Positions 26,508 through 37,514 of a stretch of DNA of 64,000 nucleotides are shown here, piece after piece. The stretch spans positions 124,001-188,000 of the forward strand of contig NZ_JAHQZR010000001.1 of the NCBI RefSeq assembly GCF_019049105.1, given 5' to 3'. The position numbers were made by a program, and so were the translations under genes. The notes under the pieces are model-generated. The model worked only from the letters and a program-made list of their open reading frames with translations, was not told the origin of the DNA and searched no databases. This DNA comes from Leucobacter chinensis (GTDB lineage: Bacteria; Actinomycetota; Actinomycetes; Actinomycetales; Microbacteriaceae). Within the stretch, counting starts at the first letter, position 1, and each line of letters begins with the position of its first letter.

Positions 26508-29500
26508 TTACTGAGCCTGACCCGTGAGCGCCTTCATGATGCGCTTCGCAGAGACCGTTCCGCGGGTGCCGAGTTGCTGCGCGAAGAGACTGATGCGCAG
26601 CTCTTCGATCAGCCAGCGAACCTCGGGAAGTGGGCTTGGGGCATCCGGGGTGAGCGGGAATGATCCGCCCGCCTTCTCGTATGCCTCGCTCACGCGATCG
26701 ATCTCGTTCTGCCACACGCGATCGCGGCCGGCGTTCGCCTGCAACTGCTCCATGCGATGGCGGATCGCGCGCAAGTACACCGGCAGCCGGTCGAGCTGGG
26801 CGAGCCCGGTGCGAGACACGAAACCCTGGAAGACGAGTGCGTCGAGCTGTGCCGAAGCGTCTTTCACCTGGCCGAGCGTGTGCAGCGAGGTCGCCTTCTC
26901 GATCGCCTTGCGCGCGAGCCTCGCCTCGTTGAGGGTCGCCGCGGTGAGAGCGATGCCGCGGTAAATATCGTCGATGAGGGTGCGGGCGTAGGTGTCGGCA
27001 ATCTTTTCGAACACGGCGGTCTCGCGCACCACGCCTCCCGGAGCGAGGCGCTCGATGAGACCGTCAACGGTCGCAAGACTCACGTCGGTGATGGCCTCGT
27101 CGAGCGTTCGGTACGGGCCGCCGCCTAAGAGCAGCTTCTCGTCGTTCGAGAGGTGCTCGCGAATGTACGAGGCGGGGCTCGGCGTGCTGAGCAGCACGAG
27201 CCTGCGCACGCCCCGGGCGCTCAGCCTGCGCTGCTCGGCCTGATCAGCGACGAGCACGATGTCGACGTGCTTCTTTCGATCGACGATGGCGGGGTAGGCG
27301 CGCACAACGCCGCCGTGGCCCCGTTTGTCGTACGCCGCGTCGATGTGCTCGGGCAGGTCGCCAAAGCTCCACGAGGTGAGCCCCTTCTGCTCGATCTCGT
27401 GGGTCACAGCACCCGGCTGTACCCGCTGCGTGACGCTCGCGACCTTGCCGCGCACCTGGTCTTTGAACGTGTGCTTGAGCTGGTCGACGTCTTTGCCGGC
27501 GCCGAGCGTCTTGCCACGCTCGTCAATGACCCTGAACGTCGGGGTGAGATGGTTCGGCAGGCGTTCGAGGTCGAAGTCGTCGGCCGTGACGGGCTGAGAG
27601 GTGTGGCGGCGGATCGCTCCCGCGAGCAACGTGGTGAGCGAGGGCGAGTCTTCGCGATCGAGCTCTGTCCCGATTTCATCGAGCAGGCGCTTCGCCCAGT
27701 CGTTGGCGGGAACCACGTGCTTACGAATGCTCTTGGGCAGCGACTTGATGAGGTTGGCGACGAGTTCTTCGCGAAACCCGGGAACGAGCTTCGCGAAGTC
27801 TGCCTGCTCGAGACGGGGGAGTAACGGCAGGGGGACACTGAGGGTGACCCCGTCGTCTTGCGCCGTCGGGTCGAAGCGGTACCGCAGCTTGAGACGTTGG
27901 TCACCGTACTGCCACACCCGAGGAAACTCGGTGTCGCTCGCTTCTTCGCCCTCGACGAGATCGTCGCGGGTGAGGTGCAGCAGTTTGGGGGTCTCGTTCT
28001 GCTGCTTTCGCCACCACCCCTCGAAGCTGCGCATCGACACGACATCGGCCGGAATGCGCTCGTCGTAAAATGCGTAGATGGCATCGTCGTCTGCGACAAT
28101 ATCGCGCCTGCGGCTACGCTCCTCAAGCTGTTCAAGCTCGCGACGCAGCTGCCAGTTTGCGCGGTCGAAGGCCTGCGGCGAATCCCAGTCGCCCTCGACG
28201 AGCGCGTGCCGAATGAAGAGCTCGCGTGCATGCTCGGCGTCGACTCGCGCAAACTGAATGCGGCGACGCTCGATGAGTGGCACGCCGAAGAGCGTGACGC
28301 GCTCGTACGCGACGGCCGCGCCCTGCGATTTCTCCCAGTGCGGTTCAGAAACCTGTCGTTTGGCGAGCGTGCCTGCGAGTTCTTCGGCCCACGCCGGGTT
28401 CACGACAGCGTTACCGCGCGCGAAAAGACGCGAGGTCTCGACGAGTTCGACGCTCATGACAAACTCCGGCGGCGCTTTCGCGAGAACCGATCCGGGAAAG
28501 AGCACGAAGCGCGTGCCGCGAGACCCGATGTACTCCTGGGCTTTCTTGCGCTTCGATCCGCGAATATCACGGCGTTGCGCGTCATCGCGCACGCCGAGCC
28601 GCGAGAGGAGCCCCGCGAGCACCGCGCGGTGGATCGCCTCGGCGGGAGATCCCGTCGCAACCTCGTCGCCTAAGACCGGCATGTTTTTGGTCGCGCTCGT
28701 GAGCTGGCGAACGAGGTCCATCCACTCACGCACCCGCAAGTAGTTGAGAAACTCCTTGCGGCACAGCCTTCGAAATGCCGATGACGAAAGGGCGTGCTGC
28801 TGCTCCTGTAGGTAGTTCCACAGGTTGAGCAGTGTGATGAGGTCGCCCTCGGGGTCGGTGAAGCGGGCATGCAACTGGTCGGCACGGCCGCGCTCGGCCT
28901 CGGGCCGCTCGCGCACGTCTTGAATCGTGAGACCGGCGACGAGCGCCCGAACCTCGTCGGTCACCCCAAAGCGCTGCGCCTCGACGAGCATGCGGGCGAA
29001 CCGTGGCTCGATCGGCAGCCGTGAAAGGGCTCTGCCGATGCGCGTGATGCGGCCCTTCTCGACCGCGCCGAGTTCGGTGAGCAGCGTCAGGCCGTCAGAG
29101 ATACCGCGCTTATCGGGCGGGGTGAGAAACGGAAACTTCGCGATGTCGCCAAGCCCGAGGCTCATCATCTGCAGCATGACCGAGGCGAGGCCCGTGCGTA
29201 AAATCTCGGGGTCGGTGTACTCGGGCCGCGCGAGATAGTCTTCTTCGCTATAGAGGCGCACGACGACGCCCGGCTGCGTGCGCCCAGCGCGACCTGCTCG
29301 CTGGCCAGCGCTCGCCTGCGAGATCGCCTCGATGGGCAGGTGCTGCACCTTACTACGGGTGTTATAGCGCGAGATGCGAGCGGTGCCGCCGTCGATGACG
29401 TAGACGATGCCCGGCACCGTGAGGCTCGTCTCGGCGACGTTCGTCGCAAGAATGACGCGCCTTGACGAGCCAGACCTCGAGAAAACCCGGTGCTGCTCGG

Positions 29501-30437
29501 CCGCGCTCAGCCTGCCGTAGAGCGGAAGAATCTCGAGCGGCTGTCGAAGCCTGGCGTTGAGCCCCTGCAGCGTGTCTTGCGCGTCTCGAATCTCAGACTC
29601 TCCAGAGAGGAACACGAGAATGTCGCCGGGGCCCTCGCGGGTGATCTCGACGACGCTCTGCTCGATCGCGTCGACGAGTTCGAGCGGCTCGGCACGCTGG
29701 GCGGGCTGCTTGCGTTTGCCGCTGGGATTGGCGTTAGCGTTGGCGCTCTTGTTGCTGCCGCTGGAAAGCGTGTCACGCTGAGCTGCTTTTGCGCCGGTAG
29801 CTGTGTCGGTGCCTGCGTTGGGGTCTGGGGCTGGGTCTGGGTCCAGCGGGCGGTACCGCACCTCGACGGGGTAGGTGCGGCCAGATACCTCGATGACCGG
29901 CGCAGGGTTGCCACGGGAATCAGCGAAGTGCTTTGCGAACGACTCTGGGTCGATCGTCGCCGAGGTAATGATGACCTTGAGATCGGGACGCTTGGGCAGA
30001 ATGCGGTGCAGCCAGCCGAGCAGAAAGTCGATGTTGAGACTGCGCTCGTGCGCCTCATCGATGATGATCGTGTCGTACTGCTTGAGGAGCTTGTCACGGT
30101 GAATCTGGTTGAGCAAGATCCCGTCGGTCATCACCCGCACGCGGGTGTCGGCCGAGACCTTGTCGGTAAAGCGCACCTGGTAGCCTACGAGGTCACCGAG
30201 CTCGCTCCCGAGCTCTTCGGCGATACGCTCGGCGACGGCCCTTGCCGCGATACGGCGGGGCTGCGTGTGCGCGATGCGCTTTGCGCCGAGCTGCAGGGCG
30301 ATCTTCGGGAGCTGGGTCGTCTTGCCCGAGCCCGTTTCACCCGCGACAATCACGACCTGATGGTCTGAGATGGCGCGAGCAATATCGTCTCTGCGCTGAG
30401 TGACGGGAAGCTCGGGAGGGAACGTGATGTCTTGCAT
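26508..30437 (-). CDS. hrpA: ATP-dependent RNA helicase HrpA
   Basis: A 1309-residue DEAH-box helicase of the HrpA family, acting on RNA/ribosomes in the cytosol. Visible: Walker A GETGSGKTTQ near residue 35, DEAH in IIDEAHERS near 125, SATI, motif VI QRAGRAGRTQPG near 390, the winged-helix/HA2 part, an OB-fold, and the long C-terminal DUF3418 region to the end. A low-complexity insert (Pro/Asp then Asn/Ala/Lys, about 210-270) interrupts the linker between the two RecA domains. ATG 30437 with GGAAG upstream is chosen; the open frame extends 32 codons further into GC-rich repeat-like DNA. Confidence 0.93.
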   Translation of the reverse strand: MQDITFPPELPVTQRRDDIARAISDHQVVIVAGETGSGKTTQLPKIALQLGAKRIAHTQPRRIAARAVAERIAEELGSELGDLVGYQVRFTDKVSADTRVRVMTDGILLNQIHRDKLLKQYDTIIIDEAHERSLNIDFLLGWLHRILPKRPDLKVIITSATIDPESFAKHFADSRGNPAPVIEVSGRTYPVEVRYRPLDPDPAPDPNAGTDTATGAKAAQRDTLSSGSNKSANANANPSGKRKQPAQRAEPLELVDAIEQSVVEITREGPGDILVFLSGESEIRDAQDTLQGLNARLRQPLEILPLYGRLSAAEQHRVFSRSGSSRRVILATNVAETSLTVPGIVYVIDGGTARISRYNTRSKVQHLPIEAISQASAGQRAGRAGRTQPGVVVRLYSEEDYLARPEYTDPEILRTGLASVMLQMMSLGLGDIAKFPFLTPPDKRGISDGLTLLTELGAVEKGRITRIGRALSRLPIEPRFARMLVEAQRFGVTDEVRALVAGLTIQDVRERPEAERGRADQLHARFTDPEGDLITLLNLWNYLQEQQHALSSSAFRRLCRKEFLNYLRVREWMDLVRQLTSATKNMPVLGDEVATGSPAEAIHRAVLAGLLSRLGVRDDAQRRDIRGSKRKKAQEYIGSRGTRFVLFPGSVLAKAPPEFVMSVELVETSRLFARGNAVVNPAWAEELAGTLAKRQVSEPHWEKSQGAAVAYERVTLFGVPLIERRRIQFARVDAEHARELFIRHALVEGDWDSPQAFDRANWQLRRELEQLEERSRRRDIVADDDAIYAFYDERIPADVVSMRSFEGWWRKQQNETPKLLHLTRDDLVEGEEASDTEFPRVWQYGDQRLKLRYRFDPTAQDDGVTLSVPLPLLPRLEQADFAKLVPGFREELVANLIKSLPKSIRKHVVPANDWAKRLLDEIGTELDREDSPSLTTLLAGAIRRHTSQPVTADDFDLERLPNHLTPTFRVIDERGKTLGAGKDVDQLKHTFKDQVRGKVASVTQRVQPGAVTHEIEQKGLTSWSFGDLPEHIDAAYDKRGHGGVVRAYPAIVDRKKHVDIVLVADQAEQRRLSARGVRRLVLLSTPSPASYIREHLSNDEKLLLGGGPYRTLDEAITDVSLATVDGLIERLAPGGVVRETAVFEKIADTYARTLIDDIYRGIALTAATLNEARLARKAIEKATSLHTLGQVKDASAQLDALVFQGFVSRTGLAQLDRLPVYLRAIRHRMEQLQANAGRDRVWQNEIDRVSEAYEKAGGSFPLTPDAPSPLPEVRWLIEELRISLFAQQLGTRGTVSAKRIMKALTGQAQ

Positions 30438-30556
30438 ACTGCTTCCATTATCGCGCAGGTTGCGTTTCGCGGCTGGACGGCCCGGAAGGCACAGCGGGCG
30501 GGGGCTGCCAGGGGACGCGCGAGGGGCGGCCACGGCGCGCGCGAGGGGTAGGGCAC

Positions 30557-30640
30557 GCCGGTTGCGCGAGCGGCCCCGTACCGGTTACGCGAGCGACCAC
30601 GCGCCGGTTGCGTGAGCGGCCCCGCGCCGGTTGCACGTGG
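30557..30640. repeat. 23-bp tandem repeat, about 3.6 copies
   Basis: Units start at 30557, 30580, 30603 and 30626 (last one partial, 15 bases). Core of each unit: CCGGTTGCGCGAGCGGCCCC with a few substitutions; unit 2 differs most. Period is constant at 23 bases. Confidence 0.85.
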
Positions 30641-30657
30641 AAAGGCGGTGCCTCGCG

Positions 30658-30717
30658 AAATTGTTGGCAATTTTAGGGGTAAAAAGGGAGTTTTCGGGTG
30701 AAAATTGCAAACAATTT
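30658..30717. repeat. Paired-palindrome element, copy A
   Basis: Two 16-bp palindromes of the form AAATTG-N4-CAATTT at 30658-30673 and 30702-30717, centres 44 bases apart. The two also form a 17-bp inverted repeat with one mismatch around a 26-base loop. The same arrangement recurs at 46533-46592. Confidence 0.85.
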
Positions 30718-30804
30718 GGCGGTAGGCCGAGTAGGCGTGACCAACACGTGAATTCTCCACAGGCACCCTGTCGGCACTCACCGACACCGACTAGAGTGGG
30801 GTGC

Positions 30805-31638
30805 ATGACGAACACTGAGGTACCAACGCTTTCGCTGCTCGACGGCAACACGATTCCGCAGCTCGGGCTCGGCACGTTTCTCATGCAGGGTGAAACCTGC
30901 GAGAGCATCGTTGCCGAGGCGCTCGCCGTCGGCTACCGCCACATTGACACCGCGATGGTGTACCAGAACGAAGAAGAAGTTGGCCGCGCAATCGCTGCCT
31001 CTGGCATCGCTCGCGATGATCTCTTCGTGACGACGAAGCTCGCGAACACCGAACAGACTGACCCCATCGGTGGCTTTGAGCGCTCGCTTGATCGCCTTGG
31101 GCTCGACGGTGTTGATCTCTACCTCTTGCACTGGCCGCTGCCAAAACGAGACACCGCGCTGCCCGCGTGGGAGGGCATCGTGAAGATCGCCGAGTCAGGT
31201 CGCGCCCGTTCAATCGGCGTGTGCAACTTTGAGATTGAGCACCTTGAGCAGATCATCGACGCGACCGGCGTCGTGCCCGCGGTGAACCAGATTGAGCTGC
31301 ACCCAGAGAACCAGCGCAAGGAGCTCGTCGATTACTGCACCGAGCGTGGCATCATCATCGAGTCGTGGGGCCCGCTTGCGCAGGGCAAGAGCGACCTCCT
31401 GAGCCGCGAGGCAGTGCTTGCGGCTGCGCAGGCCCACGGCAAGACTCCGGGTCAGGTCGTGCTTCGCTGGCACGTCGAGCGTGGCGCCGTCGTTATTCCA
31501 AAGACGCAAACGCCTGCACGCCTCACCGAGAACGCGGCAATCTTCGACTTCGCGCTGAGCCCTGCCGAGCACCAGGCCATTGACGAACTAGAGTCGGCGA
31601 CGAACTACGGGCCTGATCCGCGTTCATACGACGGGTAA
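30805..31638 (+). CDS. Aldo/keto reductase (2,5-diketo-gluconate reductase-like)
   Basis: A 277-residue aldo-keto reductase (NADPH-dependent carbonyl reduction, TIM barrel). Visible: PQLGLGTF, the catalytic Asp of GYRHIDTAMVYQNE with Tyr, Lys in FVTTKLAN, His in LYLLHWPLP, and the cofactor loop VVIPKTQTPARLTEN. It matches the diketogluconate reductase/YvgN group. ATG 30805 is preceded by GTGGGG. NudC starts 5 bases after its stop, so they are probably co-transcribed. Substrate not predictable. Confidence 0.9.
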   Translation: MTNTEVPTLSLLDGNTIPQLGLGTFLMQGETCESIVAEALAVGYRHIDTAMVYQNEEEVGRAIAASGIARDDLFVTTKLANTEQTDPIGGFERSLDRLGLDGVDLYLLHWPLPKRDTALPAWEGIVKIAESGRARSIGVCNFEIEHLEQIIDATGVVPAVNQIELHPENQRKELVDYCTERGIIIESWGPLAQGKSDLLSREAVLAAAQAHGKTPGQVVLRWHVERGAVVIPKTQTPARLTENAAIFDFALSPAEHQAIDELESATNYGPDPRSYDG

Positions 31639-31643
31639 CTCCC

Positions 31644-34077
<2,434 letters not shown>

Positions 34078-34190
34078 GTCGCGGATCCGCTGCGAGGGTG
34101 TGGCCGGGCGAGGCCCGTGCCACCTTTTGCGGCGGATCGGCGCCGGTCGCGGGCCACGCCCGTAGAGACCGGCCCGAAGAACTTCAGACA

Positions 34191-34238
34191 ACGAAAGAAG
34201 GGGCGAAACCACTCAGGTGGTTTCGCCCCTTCTTTCGT
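34191..34238. terminator. Strong terminator between argG and whiB1
   Basis: A perfect 22-bp stem (34191-34212 with 34217-34238) closing a TCAG loop, with A-rich and T-rich ends on either side, which suits termination of both converging transcripts. Confidence 0.92.
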
Positions 34239-34272
34239 CTCTTACGAGACGTGAACGTGTGTGAGCGCTTAC

Positions 34273-34521
34273 TTATGAAGCGCGGCGTGCGCGAGCTGCG
34301 CGGCGCTTGAGTGCACGGCGCTCGTCTTCGCTTAGGCCGCCCCAGACGCCTGAATCCTGGCCCGTGTCCATTGCGTACTGAAGGCACATTTCGGTGACTG
34401 GGCAGCGTGCACAGACCGACTTTGCGCGTTCAATCTGCTCGACCGCCGGGCCGGTGTTACCGACCGGGAAAAAGAGTTCGGGGTCTGCAGTAAGGCAAGC
34501 CGCTTGTTCGCGCCAATCCAT
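34273..34521 (-). CDS. whiB1: WhiB1-type Fe-S transcriptional regulator
   Basis: An 82-residue Wbl protein. Four [4Fe-4S] ligands are Cys 9, 37, 40 and 46. The turn GVWGGLSEDERRALKRR (58-74) and the basic C-terminus bind DNA. MDWREQAACLTADPELFFP and PVGNTGPA are nearly those of Mycobacterium WhiB1 and Streptomyces WblE, which act with the primary sigma factor and whose cluster reacts with NO. ATG 34521 has TAGGAG 6 bases upstream; the longer frame of 130 codons is not Wbl-like before this point. Single gene with a 239-base upstream region in which I found no clear promoter. Confidence 0.95.
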   Translation of the reverse strand: MDWREQAACLTADPELFFPVGNTGPAVEQIERAKSVCARCPVTEMCLQYAMDTGQDSGVWGGLSEDERRALKRRAARARRAS

Positions 34522-34760
34522 GTTTTCTCCTACCATTAAAGTGGCGCATCGAACACAAAGCGTCAGTTTCGATCGCCACGCACTCGTGACTGATTGAGTC
34601 AGCCCACCACGGTGTGCGCGAAACTCGACGATGTTTATGGTCCCATGAAAGCCGGGGCAAATCAAGGGTTTTTGAGAATGTCAGTACGAAAACCCCAGTT
34701 CTCCCAGAAAAACCGGGCAGAATCATTGGTATTGAACACGATGAAGGAGATCGCTGATAC

Positions 34761-35186
34761 ATGAATCAGTCAAAGCTGCGAGGCCTCGGCTGGGCGCTTA
34801 TTATTATGGTGCTCGCAATTGAGGGGCTCGGGGTGTTCTGGGTGACCTGGAACTCGATCGTGAGCGCGGTGACCGACGCCCAAAACCCGGCGCTCGACGA
34901 GAATCGCTCGATGGTCACGGTTCAGGGCATCGCGCTCGTGCTCACGATGCTGCTCGCGGCCTTGTGGATCGTGATCACGTTTGTCGGTTCGCTTCGCCGC
35001 CGCAACTGGGCACGTTCGTCTCACCTCACGGTACAGGTGCTCGTTGTTGCTGCGGCAACGGGAGTACTGCAGGGCATTCTCGGTACCCCGCTCATTGGAT
35101 GGGGCCTCTTGCTGCTCGGTGTCGCGGGGCTCGCCGGGGTAGTCATGACGCTTCCCGGTAAGGCGCAGCGCGAGGTCGCTGAGTAG
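34761..35186 (+). CDS. Small integral membrane protein, function unknown
   Basis: A 141-residue protein with four predicted membrane helices (about 9-30, 53-75, 86-105, 110-130) and short loops; the only charged cluster is GSLRRRNWARSSH between helices 2 and 3. Related four-helix proteins are common in Microbacteriaceae, usually without a function assigned. ATG 34761 follows GAAGGAG. It stands alone between whiB1 (divergent) and znuC (convergent). Confidence 0.75.
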   Translation: MNQSKLRGLGWALIIMVLAIEGLGVFWVTWNSIVSAVTDAQNPALDENRSMVTVQGIALVLTMLLAALWIVITFVGSLRRRNWARSSHLTVQVLVVAAATGVLQGILGTPLIGWGLLLLGVAGLAGVVMTLPGKAQREVAE

Positions 35187-35206
35187 CGACTCGCTGGCCC
35201 TCGCGC

Positions 35207-35911
35207 CTAGTGGAAGGCGAGGGCGAGCGTGCTGTCGCTGAGGGTCTCGTCGGGGGCGCCATCGGCGACGATTCCGCCGGCGTTTGCCTGGATGAGGAGA
35301 CACCGTTGCGTGCGCCTCGCTGAATCGAGCTCGTGCGTCGCGAGTACGACGGTCGTGCCGAGGGCCACTTCGTCGGCGAGCACCTGCTGAATGATCGCCC
35401 GAGCCTGACTGTCGAGGCCCGCCTCTGGCTCGTCGAGGAGCAGGAGCGGAGCCCTTTGGGTGAGAGCCTGCGCGATGAGTACACGCTGCCTTTGCCCGCC
35501 CGAGAGGCGTGAAAACTGGGCGTTCCTGAGATCGGCGATATTGAGCTGCTCCATGCGGCTGTCGATTTCTGCGCGGTCTTCTTTCGTGAGCCGCCCGAGC
35601 ATGCCCCGGTTGCCCCAGCGGCCCATGGCGACGGCGCTCGCAACGGTCATGGGGGTCTGCTCGCTCACGTGGCTGCGCTGCGGAACGAAAGCGTAGCGCT
35701 CTTCGGCTCGTGTGACGGTTCCTTTGTCGGGCTTCAAAACGCCCGCGATGAGGTCGAGCAGTGTTGATTTACCACTCCCGTTGGTCCCGAGAAGCGCGAC
35801 GAACTCGCCCTGCTCGATGCCGAGTGAGAGGTCGGCGAAGATCGGCTTCTCGTCGCGTGCAAACGAGACTCCGTCGAGGGTAACTGAAGGCTTATTGGTA
35901 ATCATTATCAT
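35207..35911 (-). CDS. znuC: Zinc ABC transporter ATPase
   Basis: A 234-residue ABC ATPase of the metal-importer (ZnuC/TroB) type: Walker A GTNGSGKST at 42-50, FVPQRSHV Q-loop, signature RLSGGQRQRV near 137, Walker B LLLLDEPEAGLD, and ATHELDSAR. It is divergent from the permease gene across 21 bases. Three in-frame starts exist (GTG 35917, ATG 35911, ATG 35905); the Zur-like box covers the last two. TAGTAT on this strand (35921-35926) would start transcription almost at ATG 35911, so the mRNA may be leaderless. Metal specificity is inferred from context. Confidence 0.83.
   Translation of the reverse strand: MIMITNKPSVTLDGVSFARDEKPIFADLSLGIEQGEFVALLGTNGSGKSTLLDLIAGVLKPDKGTVTRAEERYAFVPQRSHVSEQTPMTVASAVAMGRWGNRGMLGRLTKEDRAEIDSRMEQLNIADLRNAQFSRLSGGQRQRVLIAQALTQRAPLLLLDEPEAGLDSQARAIIQQVLADEVALGTTVVLATHELDSARRTQRCLLIQANAGGIVADGAPDETLSDSTLALAFH
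35896..35910. promoter_or_regulatory. Zur-like operator between znuC and znuB
   Basis: On the minus strand TGATAAT-G-ATTACCA, a 7-1-7 inverted repeat with one mismatch, of the Fur/Zur type. It covers the znuC start codons and the -35 region of znuB. The 22 bases AATGA...AATAAG around it match the znuA site in 18 positions. Confidence 0.75.
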
Positions 35912-35919
35912 TAACACTC

Positions 35920-35926
35920 TATACTA
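35920..35926. promoter_or_regulatory. Shared -10 region of znuB and znuC
   Basis: TATACTA reads as a -10 in both directions: TATACT for znuB (35920-35925), TAGTAT for znuC (35921-35926). The znuB GTG at 35933 begins 7 bases past its hexamer, as expected for a leaderless mRNA. Confidence 0.5.
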
Positions 35927-35932
35927 AGAATC

Positions 35933-36739
35933 GTGATTGGAATACTAGAACCTTTTCAGGCAGAGTTCATGCAGCGCGCGCTGCTCGGCGGTGCGATCGT
36001 TGCCGTCTTGAGCGCCGTTGTCGGAACCTGGGTTGTCCTGAGGGGCATGGCGTTCCTCGGCGAGGCGCTCTCGCACGGCATGTTGCCGGGCGTTGCGACA
36101 GCCGTGCTGCTTGGGCTGCCGGGGCAAATCGGTGCCCTTGTGGCGGCTGCCGCCATGACGGTTGGCATTGGCCTCGTGACTCGCAGAAAACGCATTGCGG
36201 GTGATACCGCGATCGGCTTACTCTTCGTGGGGATGCTCGCGGTGGGTGTGATCATCGTTTCGGCCTCCAAGAACGTCACGATTAATCTCACCGCGATCTT
36301 GTTCGGCGATGTGCTCGCCCTCACCTGGGGCGATATTGCCCTCATCGCCTCGGTCGGCGCTCTCGTGATCGCCGTCTTTACGGTGTTTCGGCGACCGTTC
36401 ACCGCGCTGGTGTTTGACGAGCGCATCGCGCACTCGTTGCGCTTTTCGCCGCGAATCTCGCAGGCCGTGCTCATGGGCGGCGTTGCCCTCACGATTGTGG
36501 TCTCGTACCAGGCCGTCGGAACCCTGCTCGTCGTTGGCATGCTCCTCGCGCCCGCTGCAACGGGGGCTGTCTGGGCAAAGAACATCACCCAGATCACCAT
36601 TATTGCCATCGCTGTGGGGATCTTCTCGGTGTGGGCAGGCCTCACCGCATCGTGGTTTCTCGAGTGGGCGGCCGGCCCGTCGATCGCCCTTGTTGCCGTG
36701 CTGTGCTTCGGCGCTTCTGCCGCGCTGAAGCGCGCCTAG
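35933..36739 (+). CDS. znuB: Zinc ABC transporter permease
   Basis: A 268-residue ABC-3 family metal permease with about eight membrane helices. LRGMAFLGEALSHGMLPGVA (about 37-56) is the family signature, and RISQAVLMGGVALTIVVSYQAVGTLLV is typical of the second half. GTG 35933 is the only reasonable start. It stops 5 bases from the convergent PIG-L gene. Works with ZnuC (divergent) and the histidine-rich ZnuA (37.5 kb). Manganese or iron cannot be excluded from sequence, but the Zur-type boxes and ZnuA loop favour zinc. Confidence 0.85.
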   Translation: MIGILEPFQAEFMQRALLGGAIVAVLSAVVGTWVVLRGMAFLGEALSHGMLPGVATAVLLGLPGQIGALVAAAAMTVGIGLVTRRKRIAGDTAIGLLFVGMLAVGVIIVSASKNVTINLTAILFGDVLALTWGDIALIASVGALVIAVFTVFRRPFTALVFDERIAHSLRFSPRISQAVLMGGVALTIVVSYQAVGTLLVVGMLLAPAATGAVWAKNITQITIIAIAVGIFSVWAGLTASWFLEWAAGPSIALVAVLCFGASAALKRA

Positions 36740-36744
36740 CGCCG

Positions 36745-37464
36745 TTACATGCGATAGGGGCGGATCGGCAGCGCGTGCGCCGTGCCCGCGCTCTCGCCGC
36801 CCTGTGTGAGGATCCCCGTGATGAGATCCCGGGGCGCCGGGTGGTCGGGCAGTGCCGCGAGGTACTCTGCGTGCGCTTCAAGCGAGCGGATCGCGAGTTC
36901 TTTCGACTCCTCGCTCACCGCGACCGCGTGGCTTGGGTCGTGTGACATGGCGAGGAGCCACGTGGCCTTCCAGGCTTCGAGCCCCTCATCTTCGATGAGT
37001 TCTGGAAAGATCCAGGGGTTGTCGGCATCGCGAATCGCGTCAATGGTCGCGATGCCGGTTGCGCGGTGATCGGCATGGTTGAGGCCCCACGGCGCCTCGA
37101 GGCTCCAGGTCATCGTCATGACGGCATCGGGTCGGTGTTTGCGAATGGCTCGTGCGATAGCCCGGCGGGTCTCAAGGTTTGCTTCGAGAAGGCCGTCTGG
37201 CAAGTCGAGGAGCTCGAGGGACGTCACGCCAACGATCTCGCAGGCCTCACGCTGTTCTGCCGCGCGCATCGGGCCGACCCTGATGGGCTCCATGTCGCGA
37301 ATACCGGCCTCGCCCTCGGTGAGGAGGAGGTAGCTCACCTCGATGCCCTGGGCTACCCATTCGGCGGCAACGGCCGAGCCGCCATACTCCATGTCGTCGG
37401 GGTGGGCGACGATGCAGAGTACGCGATTGATGTTGTCTGGGGTAAACGGTTCGAGAGTGGCCAT
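36745..37464 (-). CDS. PIG-L/LmbE family zinc-dependent deacetylase
   Basis: A 239-residue PIG-L family protein, related to the mycothiol enzymes MshB/Mca and bacillithiol BshB. Zinc ligands are visible: AHPDDMEYGG (His 21, Asp 24) and NHADHRATG (His 130 or His 133). Substrate is probably an N-acetylated sugar or a thiol conjugate; it is not close enough to MshB for me to assign it. It lies between znuB and znuA on the opposite strand and has no Zur-like box of its own, so its presence in the zinc cluster may be coincidence or reflect its zinc need. Confidence 0.85.
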   Translation of the reverse strand: MATLEPFTPDNINRVLCIVAHPDDMEYGGSAVAAEWVAQGIEVSYLLLTEGEAGIRDMEPIRVGPMRAAEQREACEIVGVTSLELLDLPDGLLEANLETRRAIARAIRKHRPDAVMTMTWSLEAPWGLNHADHRATGIATIDAIRDADNPWIFPELIEDEGLEAWKATWLLAMSHDPSHAVAVSEESKELAIRSLEAHAEYLAALPDHPAPRDLITGILTQGGESAGTAHALPIRPYRM

Positions 37465-37514
37465 ACCGTGAGCCTATCGTCTTACCTGTGAGTGTTGCCG
37501 AGACGATTTGCTAA

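Larger units (their letters stand above)
30438..30804. other. Intergenic region of 367 bases between hrpA and an AKR gene
   Basis: A divergent intergenic region. It holds a very GC-rich part (30470-30640) with a 23-bp tandem repeat, then an AT-rich paired palindrome (30658-30717), then a leader with a small hairpin (GTCGG/CCGAC around 30770) before the aldo-keto reductase start. I see no gene in it; a frame open from 30631 joins the AKR but does not look coding. Confidence 0.7.

Noticed and set aside
27404-28252. 282-codon minus-strand frame inside hrpA
   Set aside because: Shadow frame; the HrpA frame through the same bases has intact domain motifs.
30557-30640. 23-bp repeats as a CRISPR array
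   Set aside because: Units are directly adjacent without spacers, and there are no cas genes in the window.
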